Part shown: piece by piece, positions 52,201 through 63,771 of the stretch
How positions within the stretch are numbered: position 1 is the first letter of the stretch
How the letters are laid out: every line of letters starts with the position of its first letter
DNA from: Hirudo medicinalis
Taxonomy: Eukaryota; Annelida; Clitellata; Hirudinida; Hirudinidae
Reading direction: 5' to 3'
DNA: 64,000 nucleotides
NCBI GenBank assembly: GCA_011800805.1
Contig: MPNW01000341.1
Span: forward strand, 1 to 64,000
Position numbers and translations under genes: made by a program
The notes under the pieces: generated by a model
What the model saw: the letters and a program-made list of their open reading frames with translations, nothing else
Database searches by the model: none
Told to the model about the DNA's origin: nothing

Positions 52201-55200
52201 TCATGTATCCTGCTTTGCAAGCTGCCATAGAAAAGAATGTCGACCTGCATAAGCTCATCAACTATCCTCAGTGGAATCTCAAAGTCATACAAGTAAATGA
52301 ATAACATGAGTTGCAACTATTAGGATGCTTTGCATTTGATGTAAAAGTTGAACTGTTACTGTATTGCAATGTATATCAATTAATAACTTAAATTTGTAAT
52401 TCCATTCAAACTTTAATGGATTTAGCAGATTTTTTTTTAATTCACTTTATTTCTTTTTTACTATAAACCATTATAATTGTTAAACTAATTCAAAGCTCTA
52501 CGAGACCCAAAGGGTTAGACATGGAATGATGACCTTGGGGCCTTCAGGGGCAGGCAAAACATGTTGTATAAATACCCTCATGAGGTCAATGACTGACATT
52601 GGACTACCTCATAAAGAAATGCGGATGAATCCTAAAGCCATCACAGCCCCTCAGATGTTTGGGAGGCTCGATGTGGCTTCTAATGATTGGACGGATGGAA
52701 TATTTTCAGCCCTTTGGAGAAAGACGCTTAAAGTGAAAAAGAGTTAGTGAACAAGTTATTGTAGTCCTTTGTAACGAAATGACTTATCTTATTGCTAATA
52801 TTTATTGACATTAAATTTTCACAACTTCTCAAGGCGAGTCAGTTTGGCTAGTGCTCGATGGACCTGTTGACGCCATATGGATTGAAAACCTTAATTCCGT
52901 CTTGGACGACACAAAAAAATTGACTCTCGCTAATGGTGATCGAATCCCCATGGCAGTCAATTGCAAAATAATCTTTGAGGTGCACAATATTGATAATGCT
53001 TCCCCTGCCACCGTTTCTCGCAATGGCATGGTTTTTATGAGCTCCTCTTGCCTGGACTGGAGGCCTATTCTGCAGGCCTGGCTGTTGACTAGAAATGCAT
53101 TAGAGAGCGAAATACTTACTTCCCTTTTCAACAAAATCTACCAGGACATTGTTGATTTTGGCTATGGGAATTTGGTTAAAAAAATGGAAGTCCTTCAATG
53201 TATGGAGATCAAGCAGGTTAGTTTCGGGGATCGATCTTAAGAAATAGTTCGGTTCATTAGTTCTTGCATGAAGCATCCAATAGCTTATCAAAATTGTCAA
53301 TAATTTATTAATAATATATTTATTTTATTACTTTGTTGCAAGGCCATTGACATACTAGAAGGTCTCATGGGATCGCAAACAGATCGCTCCATGCACATGT
53401 CTGCTGCTCACGTACAGAAATTGTTCATCTTTAGTCTCATGTGGAGTTTCGGAAATCTTATGGAACTTGATGGACGAGTAAAACTTCAAGAGTTCATGGT
53501 ACGCCATCCATCCAAACTCACCTATCCAAAGTTGTCTGGAGAGTGGACCATCTTTGAGTTTCTTGTTGATTCTTCTGGTAGGATTTTTAATAAAAAATTT
53601 TTATTTTGAAAAATTTAGATGAGGTTAGTTGAGTTTTTGGTTTGCCAATTATCACCAAAGGTGAATGGATCCATTGGTCAGAAAGGGTTCCAGAATATAT
53701 ATACCCAACAGACTCGATACCAGAATATGCAGGTATCCTAATTCCCAATGTGGACAATGTCAGGACGAATTTCCTAATTCAGACCATTGCCAAGCAACGC
53801 AAAGCTGTGTTGCTGATTGGCGAACAGGGGACTGCCAAAACTGTGATGATAAAGGGTTTTCTGTCTCAGTATAACAAAGAAGAACATCTCTCCAAATCTA
53901 TTGTGTTCAGCTCTGCAACTACTCCAAACATTTTCCAAACTACCGTTGAGAGTTGCGTTGAAAAGAGAATTGGAGCAACCTATGGCCCACCAGGAGGTAA
54001 ATCCATGACCTTGTTCATCGATGACATAAACATGCCTCTTGTTAACGAATGGGGCGATCAGCCGACCAACGAAATCGTTCGGCAGCTCATGGAGTGTCAT
54101 GGATTTTACAATCTTGCGAAGCCTGGAGAATTCTCATCTGTTATTGATCTCCAACTTGTTGGTGCTATGATTCACCCGGGAGGTTTTGACGTTTTATCAT
54201 TTGTTTTGATATTTAATTTGTTTTGGCTTGCGTTATTTTGATCTAGACCTTTATAACTTGATTTGCATTTTGATAAATTTTAAAATAAATTTGATGTACC
54301 ATAGGGGGACGCAACGACATACCTCAACGTCTAAAGAGACAATTTTCTATTTTCAACTGCACCCTTCCGTCAAATAATTCCATGGACAAAATATTCCGAA
54401 GTATTGCGCTCGGCTACTTCTGTCCTGAAAGAGAATTTAGTTCAGAGGTGATCGAACTTATCGAAGAAATAATACCAATGACGAGAACTTTGTGGCAGAA
54501 CACGAAAATCAAGATGCTGCCAACGCCAGCAAAGTTTCATTATGTTTTTAATCTTAGAGATCTGTCAAGAATTTGGAGGGTATACTGATGGTGAGCTTTA
54601 ATGATGGTGTGGCAATTGATGATGTTATTTAAATAACAATGAATAGGTAATAATTAATAATATAACAAATAATTGTAAACTACGTTCATTTTATCGGGTC
54701 TCTAGTCTCAAAACTAATTCTGCTTCATCGCATAATCATCGCAATCAAATAAAGTGCAACAGATATCTCAAACTCAATAATAAAAATATGTCCCTAAGTT
54801 CTGAATGTGAAAATTAGATTTCTGCAATTCTCAGATAAAAAGTGGCCAATGCCAGTCAGAAGAAGCCCTTTTGGCCCTTTGGAAACACGAATGCACCAGA
54901 GTCATTGCAGATCGATTCGTATCCCATGAAGATCGCAGGTGGTTCGAGGGTGCCGTTTTGGAATGCCTCTCGCAAGCGGGTATGAACGAACCATCTCTTC
55001 TATATTTCATACAGGAGCCTTATTTCGTTGACATACTTCGGGATGCCCCTGAAGTCACTGGAGATGAGCCAGAAGACTCTGAGCTCGAGTATCCCAAGCT
55101 TTATGAAAAGGTAGGAAACAGCAATCTATTGAATCAAGTTTCAAGTTCAAAGTGTGCTTTTGTAACTTGTAAATCTTAATCGAATCCATATAGCTACTAA

Positions 55201-58200
55201 TCACATCATCCTTCAGGTACCAAATATGGATGCGCTCCATAAGAGACTTACCATGTACATGCAACAATATTCAGAAAACACACGGGGCTCTACTTTGAAC
55301 ATGGTTCTTTTCAAAGATGCAATGACTCATCTTGTAAAGGTAATAATATTAATATCATGTCAACGAAGAAGTGCCACTGTTGATATAATTTCATTTGTAT
55401 TAATGTGCTTCTCAATTAATGTGCTATTGTTATCGCCCAGGTACTAAGAATAATTAGAACTCCTGGAGGTAATGCCCTACTTGTAGGTGTCGGAGGATCA
55501 GGGAAAAAATCGACAGCTAGACTTGCATCTTTTATTTATGATAATACTCCATTCCAAATCACTCTTAGCAGGTCTGGGTGCAATAATGTTTAGCTGTAAA
55601 TATTATTACATGCTATCATAAGTTGAATTTGTCATGCTTTGGTTTCTTAATCCATTTAAAATATCATGTGTATTTATTGTGTGACTATGCACAATATTGT
55701 CTGGCGACCTGGCGACAAATCATTAATTAATTTTTATATTGTTATACTTAGAATCATTATAAGGCAGCACTATGGCAGATAATTAAGATTATGGCATCCA
55801 ACAATATTCAATATTCCTACTTAGCAAATAAGCAAGCAAGTGATCCTTAATAACTGGCAACAGAGATTGCATAAGTGTCATATTTACAGGTAATGCCACC
55901 CACTTGTCAACTGAATAATTGCTGAATAAAACAAGTATAAATTTGGCAAATATAACACTGCATATGCTGCTGTAGCAGATCATAATGTCACCATCTAACT
56001 ATTTGTACCTTTTCTATACCATTATTCTTACAACATGCGATTGATGAATTTGTTAGTCGGAATCAGATGTGGCAATGACCTGCAAATACTTTGTATGTTA
56101 CATTGGCAGTATAACATAAAGAAAACGATTAGTCCTTCTCATTGTTATCATCACTTTGTCAGGACTGAACATTAGATATTTAGGTAGACTATTAGCTATG
56201 GCACAAAGTTTTAAAAGCGCAAAAAGTTTTGTAGCTTAAGTCAAGAGACATTTCAATTTGACACCATGAGTTTCTTAATATTCCTACTTCTAGTTAGCAT
56301 CAAAAAGATTTTTAGTTTAAATTTATACCATTGATTCCAATTTATTATCTAAATCTAATTAATAAATTAAATTGTTACGTAATAATCACGAATCAATCAT
56401 GAAATTGTTCTTTTAGGTGCAGCATATGTCCTTAAACTTTGAGGCTTAAAATTATCTGCCTATTCATATTATTTGCTTTAATAGAGCTATTTCCAGAGCG
56501 TGCTTAATAATATTTATTATGCCGTCTTCCTTACTTCTAAATTTTTTTCTAAATCGTATGTTTTGCTTTATTTTCACTAATATCTTGTTCAATTCTACTT
56601 TGCTGCATCTTTTCGAATTTGTTTCTTATTTAAGAAATATGATTATTACCAGAGAATACCTCAGGAGTAAAACTTACTGTATATCTCAAAAAGTTATTGT
56701 TTTAACTATATATTGTTTACCTTGGAAACAAAATTGAAGTATTAGCAAAGTTATACCTTCTTGAACTTCATTCAGATCATATGGCATAAATAACCTTCTG
56801 GAAGACTTGAAATTTCTCATGCGATCAACTGGTGCTCTTGGTAAAGGAATTACTTTCCTATTCACAGACAATGAGATAAAGGATGAATCATTCCTTGACT
56901 ACATCAATAATCTACTTAGCACTGGCGAGATATCCGGACTTTTTCCTAGGGTTGGTCTTTGATTTGGAATTAAGTTAACACAAAATATAGCAATTCTATG
57001 AATTTTAAAGCAATTTATGATTCACTCAAAAACTATTTTCTTGAGCATTATGCCCAACATTCTTACAAATTCATAATATTTGGTAAATCAGATATTTTAT
57101 AGATTGCATAATTATTACATTAAAATCAATTTATAACTCCTAGAGAAAATGATTTTAAAACTCATTCTAGCAGATATTACAAGGAATATATAATTAAATG
57201 TTATTTCAACATATGAAATTGTCAATATTTGATAAGTTAGAGACTTGTGGATGATTATGATATGTGTTCGACATTGGTTGATGAGCTATTCATTATGTTT
57301 GCTTAATTTGTGCATATGCAGTTTGCATAAACTATTTAGGATGAAATGGACGAGATATTACAAAGTCTGGTACCTATTATGAAAAAGGAAATGCCAAAAC
57401 ATCCTCCTACCAACGAAAACCTCAGTGACTACTTTTTCTCTCGTGTCAGAAAGAACCTCCACATAATCCTCTGCTTTTCACCTGTTTGTATTTTGTGCTT
57501 TCCCTTAAAATTAATTAACTCTAGGAAGAATGTGTTATTGTAAATTATAGAATCAACTACAATTTTTTTCCATTTTTTTTTAATGCAAAGATAATAGTGC
57601 TGTAAATAACAAAATTGATAGCAACTATATCAAATAAAGGCTTATTATCCAATTCTCAGGTCGGTCCAAAATTTAGGTCACGGTCGCTAAAATTTCCTGG
57701 GTTGATATCTGGATGCACAGTAGATTGGTTTTCAGGATGGCCAGATGATGCTTTGTATGCAGTGTCAAATCATTTCTTGAGCGACATGCCTATGGTGGTG
57801 CAGCGAAAGGAAACAAAAGCCCATCTGATAAAAAGCATGGGAGAAGTTCACACAGCTGTTGCACAAAATTGTTCTCTCTATTTTCAGAGGTTTGACAGGC
57901 CTGTTTAATCCATCACAACAACTTTAAGCATAAATCCTATTTGTTATTCTAGATTCAGAAGACAAACCCATGTAACCCCAAAGTCATTCCTTGGATTTGT
58001 CTCGAAGTATAAGAGTCTTTATAAGGAGAGATTGGCCAAAATTCAAGAGATGGCCAATCAGATGTCTATCGGACTCTCGAAGCTTGATGATGCGACACTT
58101 TCTGTCGACATACTCACTAAGGAACTTGTTGTCAAAGAGAAGGACCTCAACTTCGCCAACATAAAAGCCGATAAAGTATTACTGCAAAAGATTTAAGAAT

Positions 58201-61200
58201 AAAAAAATTGTCTACATTGTTGCCTTTATCTAGGTACTGGCTGAAGTCACGGAGAGCACTAGAGAGCTGAGGAAGTCAAAACAGGAGTATTGCTGGTGAA
58301 AAATAAAGCTGAAAAAATTGTCCTGGAAATTGGAAATGAAAAAGAAATAGCAGAAGCTAAATTGGAAGAAGCTAGGCCTGCCCTCGAGGAAGCTGAAGCT
58401 GCTCTTGGGGTAAGAAGTTCATGGTCTGATGTTGAGTTCTATTTGTCCAGAAATAATTTAAATTTTCTTACTTTTTATCTGCATACTTAGTTTTGATTAT
58501 ACATTTTTGTCATAAAATGTTATCATATATAGACTATCAAAGCCCAGCATATTTCAACCGTGAGGAAATTGGCTAAGCCTCCACATCTTATTATGAGGAT
58601 CATGGACAGCGTACTCATTCTGCTGCAGAAAAAGTTGGACCATATAACCGCAGATCCCGAAAGAGCCTGCCCGAAGCCTTCGTGGCTAGAGTCCTTAAAA
58701 GTAAATTAATCTCTATTAGCTAATCTATTAATGGAAACTGTTGAACTAGCATAGACATTTGTTGGAATGATGGTTAAATCACAGGGTTGTTTCCTGCAAT
58801 GTTAAAAAGCAACAGTCATTATGTGACTACCCAGCCTACACTCCCAGAGAATATCCTTGGGAAGCGACGCAGTATAAATGGTTGATCAGTAGTGTCATCA
58901 AATATGGATTCATAAGGCGGTCAAAAGATTGACTAAAAATCGGCTATTAAAATTAATTAGTAAAAACTAGTACTATTAACAAAGTATTTACTGCTAGTGC
59001 TTTGTGCCTTCAGCTTATGGGAAATCTGGGCTTCTTGAACAGCCTGCTCCAATTTCCAAAAGACACCATCAATGAAGAGGTTGTAGAATTGCTCCAACCC
59101 TATCTGTCGATGGAGGATTTCACACTTGAAAGTGCCAAGAAAGTTTGTGGAGATGTTGCTGGTCTGGCTTCCTGGATTAAAGCTATGTGTTCCTTTTTTT
59201 CTGTGAACAAAGAAGTCCTACCTCTGAAGGCATTGTTTTATTAAATTAATTTAAAATTATTTTTAAACTAATAATTGGAAATTACCTTTGCTTTATGAAT
59301 GTAAATTCATCTCTTTTGGCAAATAGTTAAGTGGAAAATGATCTTTGAATTCACTAACATATAATCTAATAATTAGTGAAAATTATATTGCATTTGTGAA
59401 ACATATTATAAAACAATAGCAAGCCACTGACAATTTTGAAATCAGGCTAATTTGGCGGTTCAAGAGGCAAGGCTAACTGTGGCTACAAAAGAACTGAATG
59501 ATGCCCAGGCACAGCTGGACGAAAAGGAAGCTGTCCTCGCCAAAGTTCAAGCAGTGTATGACACTGCTCAAGGTGAAAAGCAGATGTTACTCGATGATGC
59601 CCAGATGTGCAAAAGAAAGATGGAGATAGCTTCAGTTCTGATCAGTAGACTTGGTGGAGAACACGTGAGATGGACAAATCAGAGCAAGGAGTTCGCCGCT
59701 GAAATAGAGAGGTGAGAAAGAAAGTAGATTGTTGAAAATAGGTTGATAAGTGAGTCTATAAATGATTGTGATAAATTAGTTTTGATGATGTATTTCACAA
59801 TAAATCCTCAATAATTCAATTTGTCAAACTTTTTCTAGACTCATTGGAGATGCATTTCTATTAACCGGATTTTTGTGCTACGTGGGTCCTTTTAACCAGG
59901 AATTCAGATCAAAGATGTTAAACTCTTGGTTCAAGCTTATATCTGCCCACCATATACCCCACTCACCAAACCTCATAATTACATCCTCACTTGTTGATAG
60001 CACCACTGTTGTTGAGTGGAACCTTCAGGGCTTGCCCAGTGATGAACTATCAACTCAAAACGGCATTATTGTTACCCAGGGTACAAGGTACCCTTTGCTG
60101 ATCGACCCTCAAGGACAAGGCAGAGGCTGGATAAAAGCAAAAGAAAAGCAGAGAGATTTGATAGTGGGTAGTTTAAGTCAGTGTTATTACATAACAATTA
60201 AATTTAATGCATGCGCAAATGAATATTGTGATGACTTTTGGTTAAGCGTGGTTCCAATGTTTCCAAGCTCCTGCATGTGCTACAAAATAATGCCTTGTTG
60301 TTGCTTAATTCGATTTAAGTGCAGAAAAAAACTGAAAATTTTAAAATCTATCTTGTTATTCAGGTGACAAATTTCTCGCACAAGTACTTTAGACAACAAC
60401 TGGAAGACTGCCTATCTCTGGGAAAGCCGATATTGGTCGAAGAAGTTCAGCAGGAGCTTGATTTGAGCATTGAAAATGTGCTTGATAAAAATTATGTCAA
60501 GATGGGCACAGGATATAAGGCGAGCAATAAACATTTAGATAATGTTAAGACATGAATGATTCTCAGCTGTTTTTTGTGGAATAATAGGGTTTATAGTTGT
60601 TAAATATTTATTAATTGCATTTAATTACAATGCAACTGGTGACATGATCCAGCCTTTTTGTGGCTGGACATGGAGTGGTAACTTCTCACATTTCTCCCAT
60701 TAAGTCAGGTGGCATACTTCGATAGACGAAGTTGACTGGCTTGTTATGTTTATATTTAGCTAATATTTTGAGTGCTTTATGTATCCGATACTTATGCGAT
60801 GGCACTACAATCACCCGACCATTTATGTAGTGCCCCTGCCCAAGGGCAGCCTAGGCCGGGTTGTGAACAAGGCGCATTACGACCGTCGCCATTACTGCCA
60901 CACGCAGGTTGGTTCAATCGAGCCAACCACATAATCGAACTTAATCATGTCTATATTAAAAACATTGCCCATGTATTTATTTAAATTTTTTAATCGCATT
61001 TATTTTTATTCCGTCACTACAGCTATTATAAAACTGTTTCTCCATAATAATAGGAACATTATAATAATGTATTGATACTTTGACAGGTAATGGTAGGAGA
61101 TAAAGAATGTGACATAGGAGATGGTTTCTACATATATTTCACTACTAAGCTTCCTAATCCAGCATTTTCACCTGAGGTCAGTATTGCAATACCTCACCTA

Positions 61201-62930
61201 GCATTTCAATTTAGTGTCAATATTTCAGCATTTATTATTTCAAAATTAACCATTGTTTTTTTTTTTTTAATAAGATTGCAAGTTAGCTCAGAGGGTTGCA
61301 TTCCTGCATAATAATGGTAACATGATGCAGTAATGGCAACAGTCGCAAAGTATGTTGTTCAAAACCCAGCTTGCACTGCCACAAGGGCCTTGGGAAGGAG
61401 CGCTGTATGTATGGTTAATGAAATGCAATGTTGATGCTATGGGTATGGCACCATCTGAACAAACCACATTTACATTAATTAATATTAAATATATTTATTC
61501 AAAATGGTCATAAATGGATAGTCATAAATGTTAGATTTCATGCATAATCATAAAATGAAGTAATTTATTTATTAACTTGATTTTATAATGGTTATAAGTT
61601 TTACAATAATGATTAATTTATTCTTAATTAAGCCTTTAATAATAACAGATTTTAATATGAACTAGGTCTTTGCCCTGGTCAACGTCATCGACTTTACCGT
61701 AACCATGAAGGGTTTGGAGGACCAATTGTTAAATCGAGTAGTGGTGGCAGAACAAAGTGTCAGTTGTTCTTGTGATTGACCTAAGCAATAATAACTAATA
61801 CTAATAATAATAATGACTCATTGACAGTCACTGAATAACAAATTTAAAAAGTTTATATTCTACCTTTCGATTCATAGCAATTGGAAGCAGAGAGATTGAA
61901 ATTGATTGAAGATGTCAACTCTAACAAGAAGAAGATGAAAGAATTGGAAGCAAATTTGTTGGAAAAGTTATCAACCACAGAGGCATTACTATTTTTCTAC
62001 TTACTTAGATAAAGTTATTAAATAAAATGATTACTGATGGAGTCCTAAACCTAAAATATAGGGGTCGTTGCTAGACGATGAATCGGTATTGACCGTACTG
62101 AATATTACTAAAGCAACTGCTGCAGATGTAAGCGAACAACTGGCAATAGCAGATGAAACTGAACTGAAGATCAATAAGGCAAGAGAGGAATACAGACAAG
62201 GTAGGAATATGAATGAATAGTGGAACAGGTGAGAACAAATGGAATTTTAAGTGAGTGATGAATAACTATGTAGATGAATCCCAACTAGTCACTTATTGCG
62301 ATATTTTTTAGTCGCAACACGAGGGAGCATCTTGTATTTTCTTCTCTGTGAGATGAGTCATGTCAACTGTATGTATCAGACTTCTCTGAAGCTCTTTCTC
62401 CATTTGTTTGATCTTTCACTTGAAAAGTGAGTTTTTATGCTATATTCGACCACAATTTGAAAACTTTTGTAAATTATAACATGATAAATGAATAAATGAC
62501 TATTGTAATTATAACAGCAGTAATTCGCTTCTATTTCATCTACAGTTCTGAAAAAACTCATATTGTCGGAAAGCGATTGACCAATATCATCGAATATCTG
62601 ACTTACGAGGTTTTTCAAATTTATGAAGAAGTGAAACAATATTAACTGTGTCTTAGTTCAATTTAGTTATTAAATGATAAATTTAATAAAAATATTGTTA
62701 TTAGCATCAGTTCTGTAAGGTGAGTTCCAAGGTAACAGTAAGTAGATGAAAGAATTGCAATATAATTCAAGCATAGCTGCAAGCGGTGTAAGTTGGCTCA
62801 GAGAATTGCATTCCTTCGAATGGTGGTAAAAGCGAAAGTGTTAGCAACCAGTTTGCATCGCCGCAAAATGCTGTATGAATGGCCTGAGTATTCCAAATGC
62901 TTGCAATATGTAAATGCACATAATAATAAT

Positions 62931-62969
<39 letters not shown>

Positions 62970-63771
62970 CAATAATATAATAATAATAATATTAATAACA
63001 ACAACAACAATAACATGCAGCATTTCTAAATAGGTAAATTATAACTAAAAAAATTAAAAATCAGAGGCAAATAGTGATTGATCTGCATGGTTAGAATTGT
63101 TTACTGTTGAATTTTTAGCAAATGCAGCACTGATCTCCTCTCGATTTGGTACTTTGAAGCCATCCACATCTTCCAGTAATACTGATCCAAAAACATGCTT
63201 TCATGAAATTCAATTCATAATAGATCGCTCTTGGCTATTTGAAGATTACTAGCAATTAGATCTGATCTTGTGGATTCAAAGAATTTCTAATTTTATAAAA
63301 TAATTTTGACCATGCCTTTTGTATTACTTATGCTGATTTTGTTGCATCAGTCACATTTTTTGCTTTTTTAATGTAGCATTTCATTTCCCTATCAAAAGGC
63401 TTAAAAACAAACAAACATGAAAATACTTGCTGCAATCAGCCTTTCAAAAACTTAGTGTGAAACTTAACTTTAATGTAAATGATGCAACTCCACATTCAGA
63501 ATGCTATATTACCCCTATTATTACTTTAAAACTGAAGATATCAAAAAGAATGATTTCTAGTGGGATAATTACTACTATTTAATTATTAAATACATTATTG
63601 TCTAAGATCAATAAATAAACATTAACATTGAATATTGACACTAGGTCTTTAAGTACACCAGCAGAGGTCTGTATGAGGAGCACAAATTTTTACTTTCACT
63701 CTTCCTTGCCCTCAAAAAGGATCTTCAGGCAAACACAATCCAACAAATTGAGTTCAATACCCTCATCAAAG
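29121..63771 (+). CDS. DNAH5/8: Axonemal dynein heavy chain, outer arm, DNAH5/DNAH8 type (3-prime end outside window)
   Basis: ATP-driven motor of the ciliary outer arm. 63 exons, about 3,921 codons of about 4,600: 29121-29216, 29315-29449, 30019-30112, 32485-32658, 32707-32934, 33049-33215, 36198-36374, 36710-36888, 37594-37636, 37915-38163, 38263-38460, 38712-38882, 39055-39310, 39596-39864, 39964-40164, 40285-40477, 40560-40746, 40933-40978, 41071-41335, 41521-41681, 41784-41910, 42579-42814, 43046-43150, 43711-43824, 43930-43992, 44699-44937, 45510-45750, 45923-46122, 46796-46949, 47173-47336, 47611-47713, 48097-48201, 48535-48696, 48969-49193, 49499-49671, 51082-51643, 51888-52022, 52131-52292, 52496-52742, 52834-53216, 53343-53577, 53661-54182, 54305-54579, 54835-55110, 55217-55339, 55441-55571, 56776-56950, 57340-57483, 57660-57889, 57953-58175, 58234-58409, 58533-58700, 59014-59229, 59446-59711, 59839-60163, 60364-60519, 61087-61176, 61666-61758, 61878-61982, 62062-62200, 62312-62426, 62546-62609, 63645-63771. 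Tail and linker come first, then P-loops GPAGTGKT (AAA1, about 1987), GPSGAGKT (AAA2), GEQGTAKT (AAA3) and GVGGSGKK (AAA4), then the stalk and AAA5. AAA1 Walker B is CFDEFNR. AAA6 and the C-terminus lie beyond the window. Exon 51 lacks one base near 58287. The start is the first usable ATG; upstream exons are possible. Confidence 0.93.
30290..31340 (+). mobile_element. Decayed non-LTR retrotransposon, copy B (dynein intron 3)
   Basis: Reverse-transcriptase remnants (GPTP/FADDTQ around 30440-30525) are followed by the C-terminal half with [18 protein letters not shown], in shifted frames. It ends in a short TATCGT repeat near 31331-31349. From about 30785 on it closely matches the minus-strand copy at 18185-18745. 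It fits the CR1/L2 group. Confidence 0.85.
31571..31641 (+). mobile_element. tRNA-like sequence, probable SINE head (dynein intron 3)
   Basis: GGTAGCCGAGTTAGGG resembles a pol III A box and GAGTTCAAATTCT a B box, about 40 bp apart; the ends GCG...CGC could pair weakly. It resembles a Ser/Leu-type tRNA but lacks a good clover leaf. It differs from the main SINE family here. Confidence 0.4.
33255..33960 (-). mobile_element. Decayed CR1/Rex-type LINE ORF2 C-terminus (dynein intron 6)
   Basis: On the minus strand the pieces [18 protein letters not shown] and [20 protein letters not shown] are followed by DPGKFFEAA and a [15 protein letters not shown] end. These match the C-terminal part of CR1/Rex-like ORF2. 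Stops and frameshifts are frequent. Confidence 0.8.
34104..36081 (+). mobile_element. Tc1/mariner-type transposon with dead transposase (dynein intron 6)
   Basis: The left end CAGTGCATTGCATAATTTTT and the right end, read in reverse complement as CAGTGCATTGCATAATTTTG, form terminal inverted repeats; TA follows the right end. Inside are pieces of a Tc1/Tc3-like transposase in several frames: a helix-turn-helix [14 protein letters not shown] (about 34518), [12 protein letters not shown] (about 34618), FSDEKKFNLD (about 34876), SVMIWAAIS and [19 protein letters not shown] (about 34985-35090), and the C-terminal [20 protein letters not shown] (35714). A LINE fragment at 35157-35705 interrupts it. 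Without that insert the element is about 1.43 kb, normal for the group. It cannot encode an active protein. Confidence 0.88.
35157..35705 (+). mobile_element. L2-like LINE 3-prime end inserted in the Tc1/mariner element
   Basis: Contains [19 protein letters not shown] and a [13 protein letters not shown] stretch, then the 3-prime end AGGCTCCTCTGATTCTGTGC, CATATGGCACCATATAAATG and an ATT microsatellite tail (to 35705). Its frame is partly open (35316-35576). Transposase coding resumes right after it, so it landed in the transposon after that had inserted. Confidence 0.85.
36926..37236 (+). repeat. Dispersed AT-rich repeat, copy 1 (dynein intron 8)
   Basis: It starts ACTAGCTGTTCTGTCTGGCA then TTGCTTGGGTTGAAG, includes TTTGGCAACATTTA, and ends in CAGACTTTTAATTATATATA with a (TA)n run at 37209-37236. 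The same order of blocks recurs at 44287-44512. The family is not identified. Confidence 0.7.
37250..37373 (+). mobile_element. Short tRNA-Glu-like SINE with target-site duplication (dynein intron 8)
   Basis: A 124-bp insert flanked by the perfect 10-bp direct repeat GTCCTATTTT (37240-37249 and 37374-37383). The head TGGTCTAATGGTTAAGAC is a tRNA-Glu D arm with a paired GTCT/AGAC stem; the loop CTCTCAT would carry anticodon CTC; GGATTTGAATCC is a B box. The anticodon stem no longer pairs and a short unrelated tail follows, so it is a retroposed tRNA-derived element and not a working tRNA gene. Confidence 0.75.
37735..37856 (-). mobile_element. tRNA-derived SINE, copy d, degenerate (dynein intron 9)
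   Basis: Reverse-orientation, diverged copy: GAAGGTGCTTTGAGGAGGTA, GTTGGGTTGCAAACACCACA and AACCCGCACTCC match the family core and head. Confidence 0.65.
42256..42397 (-). mobile_element. tRNA-derived SINE, copy e (dynein intron 21)
   Basis: Reverse-orientation copy: ATTTATATAGCACCGTCTCC, GTGCAAGCTGGGTTGCGAAC and CTCTGAGCCAACTTGCACCC. The minus-strand open frame here is not a gene. Confidence 0.8.
44287..44512 (+). repeat. Dispersed AT-rich repeat, copy 2 (dynein intron 25)
   Basis: It starts ACTAGCAGTTCTACCTGGTG then TTGCTCGGGTTGAAGG, includes GATGAAGTTTGGCAACATTT, and ends CAGACTTTTAATTATATATA. It matches copy 1 at 36926-37236 block for block in the same orientation. Confidence 0.7.
50120..50790 (-). 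mobile_element. Non-LTR retrotransposon reverse-transcriptase fragment (dynein intron 35)
   Basis: The minus strand encodes [12 protein letters not shown], the catalytic [32 protein letters not shown] and [12 protein letters not shown], then jumps to [16 protein letters not shown] and a KSYKQYLL end. The middle of the C-terminal part is missing, and the only ambiguous base of the window (N at 50465) sits at that jump. The open frame suggests a younger element than the others. Confidence 0.88.
50865..50935 (-). mobile_element. tRNA-derived SINE, copy f, truncated (dynein intron 35)
   Basis: Only the middle is left: TTATGCATAGTGTCAGGTGT, ATTGCTCTCCTTCCCAAAGATGCTTGTGG and GAACTTGCAGG-like blocks, reverse orientation. 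Confidence 0.5.
60775..60935 (-). mobile_element. tRNA-derived SINE, copy g (dynein intron 56)
   Basis: Reverse-orientation copy: CGATGGCACTACAATC, CATTTATGTAGTGCCCCTGC, GGCCGGGTTGTGAACAAGGC and the head end TTCAATCGAGCCAACCAC. Confidence 0.75.
61274..61492 (+). mobile_element. tRNA-derived SINE, copy h, near full length (dynein intron 57)
   Basis: Forward copy: GCAAGTTAGCTCAGAGGGTT head, B box GTTCAAAACCC, AGCTTGCACTGCCACAAGGG, GGAAGGAGCGCTGTATG, then GATGCTATGGGTATGGCACC and an ACATTTACATT tail. Confidence 0.85.
62770..62915 (+). mobile_element. tRNA-derived SINE, copy i, degenerate (dynein intron 62)
   Basis: Forward, diverged copy: GTAAGTTGGCTCAGAGAATT head, GTGTTAGCAACCAGTTTGCA, CGCCGCAAAATGCTGTATGA. 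The adjoining AAT microsatellite may have grown from its tail. Confidence 0.65.
62917..63012. repeat. AAT/AAC microsatellite (dynein intron 62)
   Basis: A nearly continuous AAT run with some AAC, directly after SINE copy i. It produces a leucine/isoleucine-rich minus-strand open frame that is not a gene. Confidence 0.9.
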
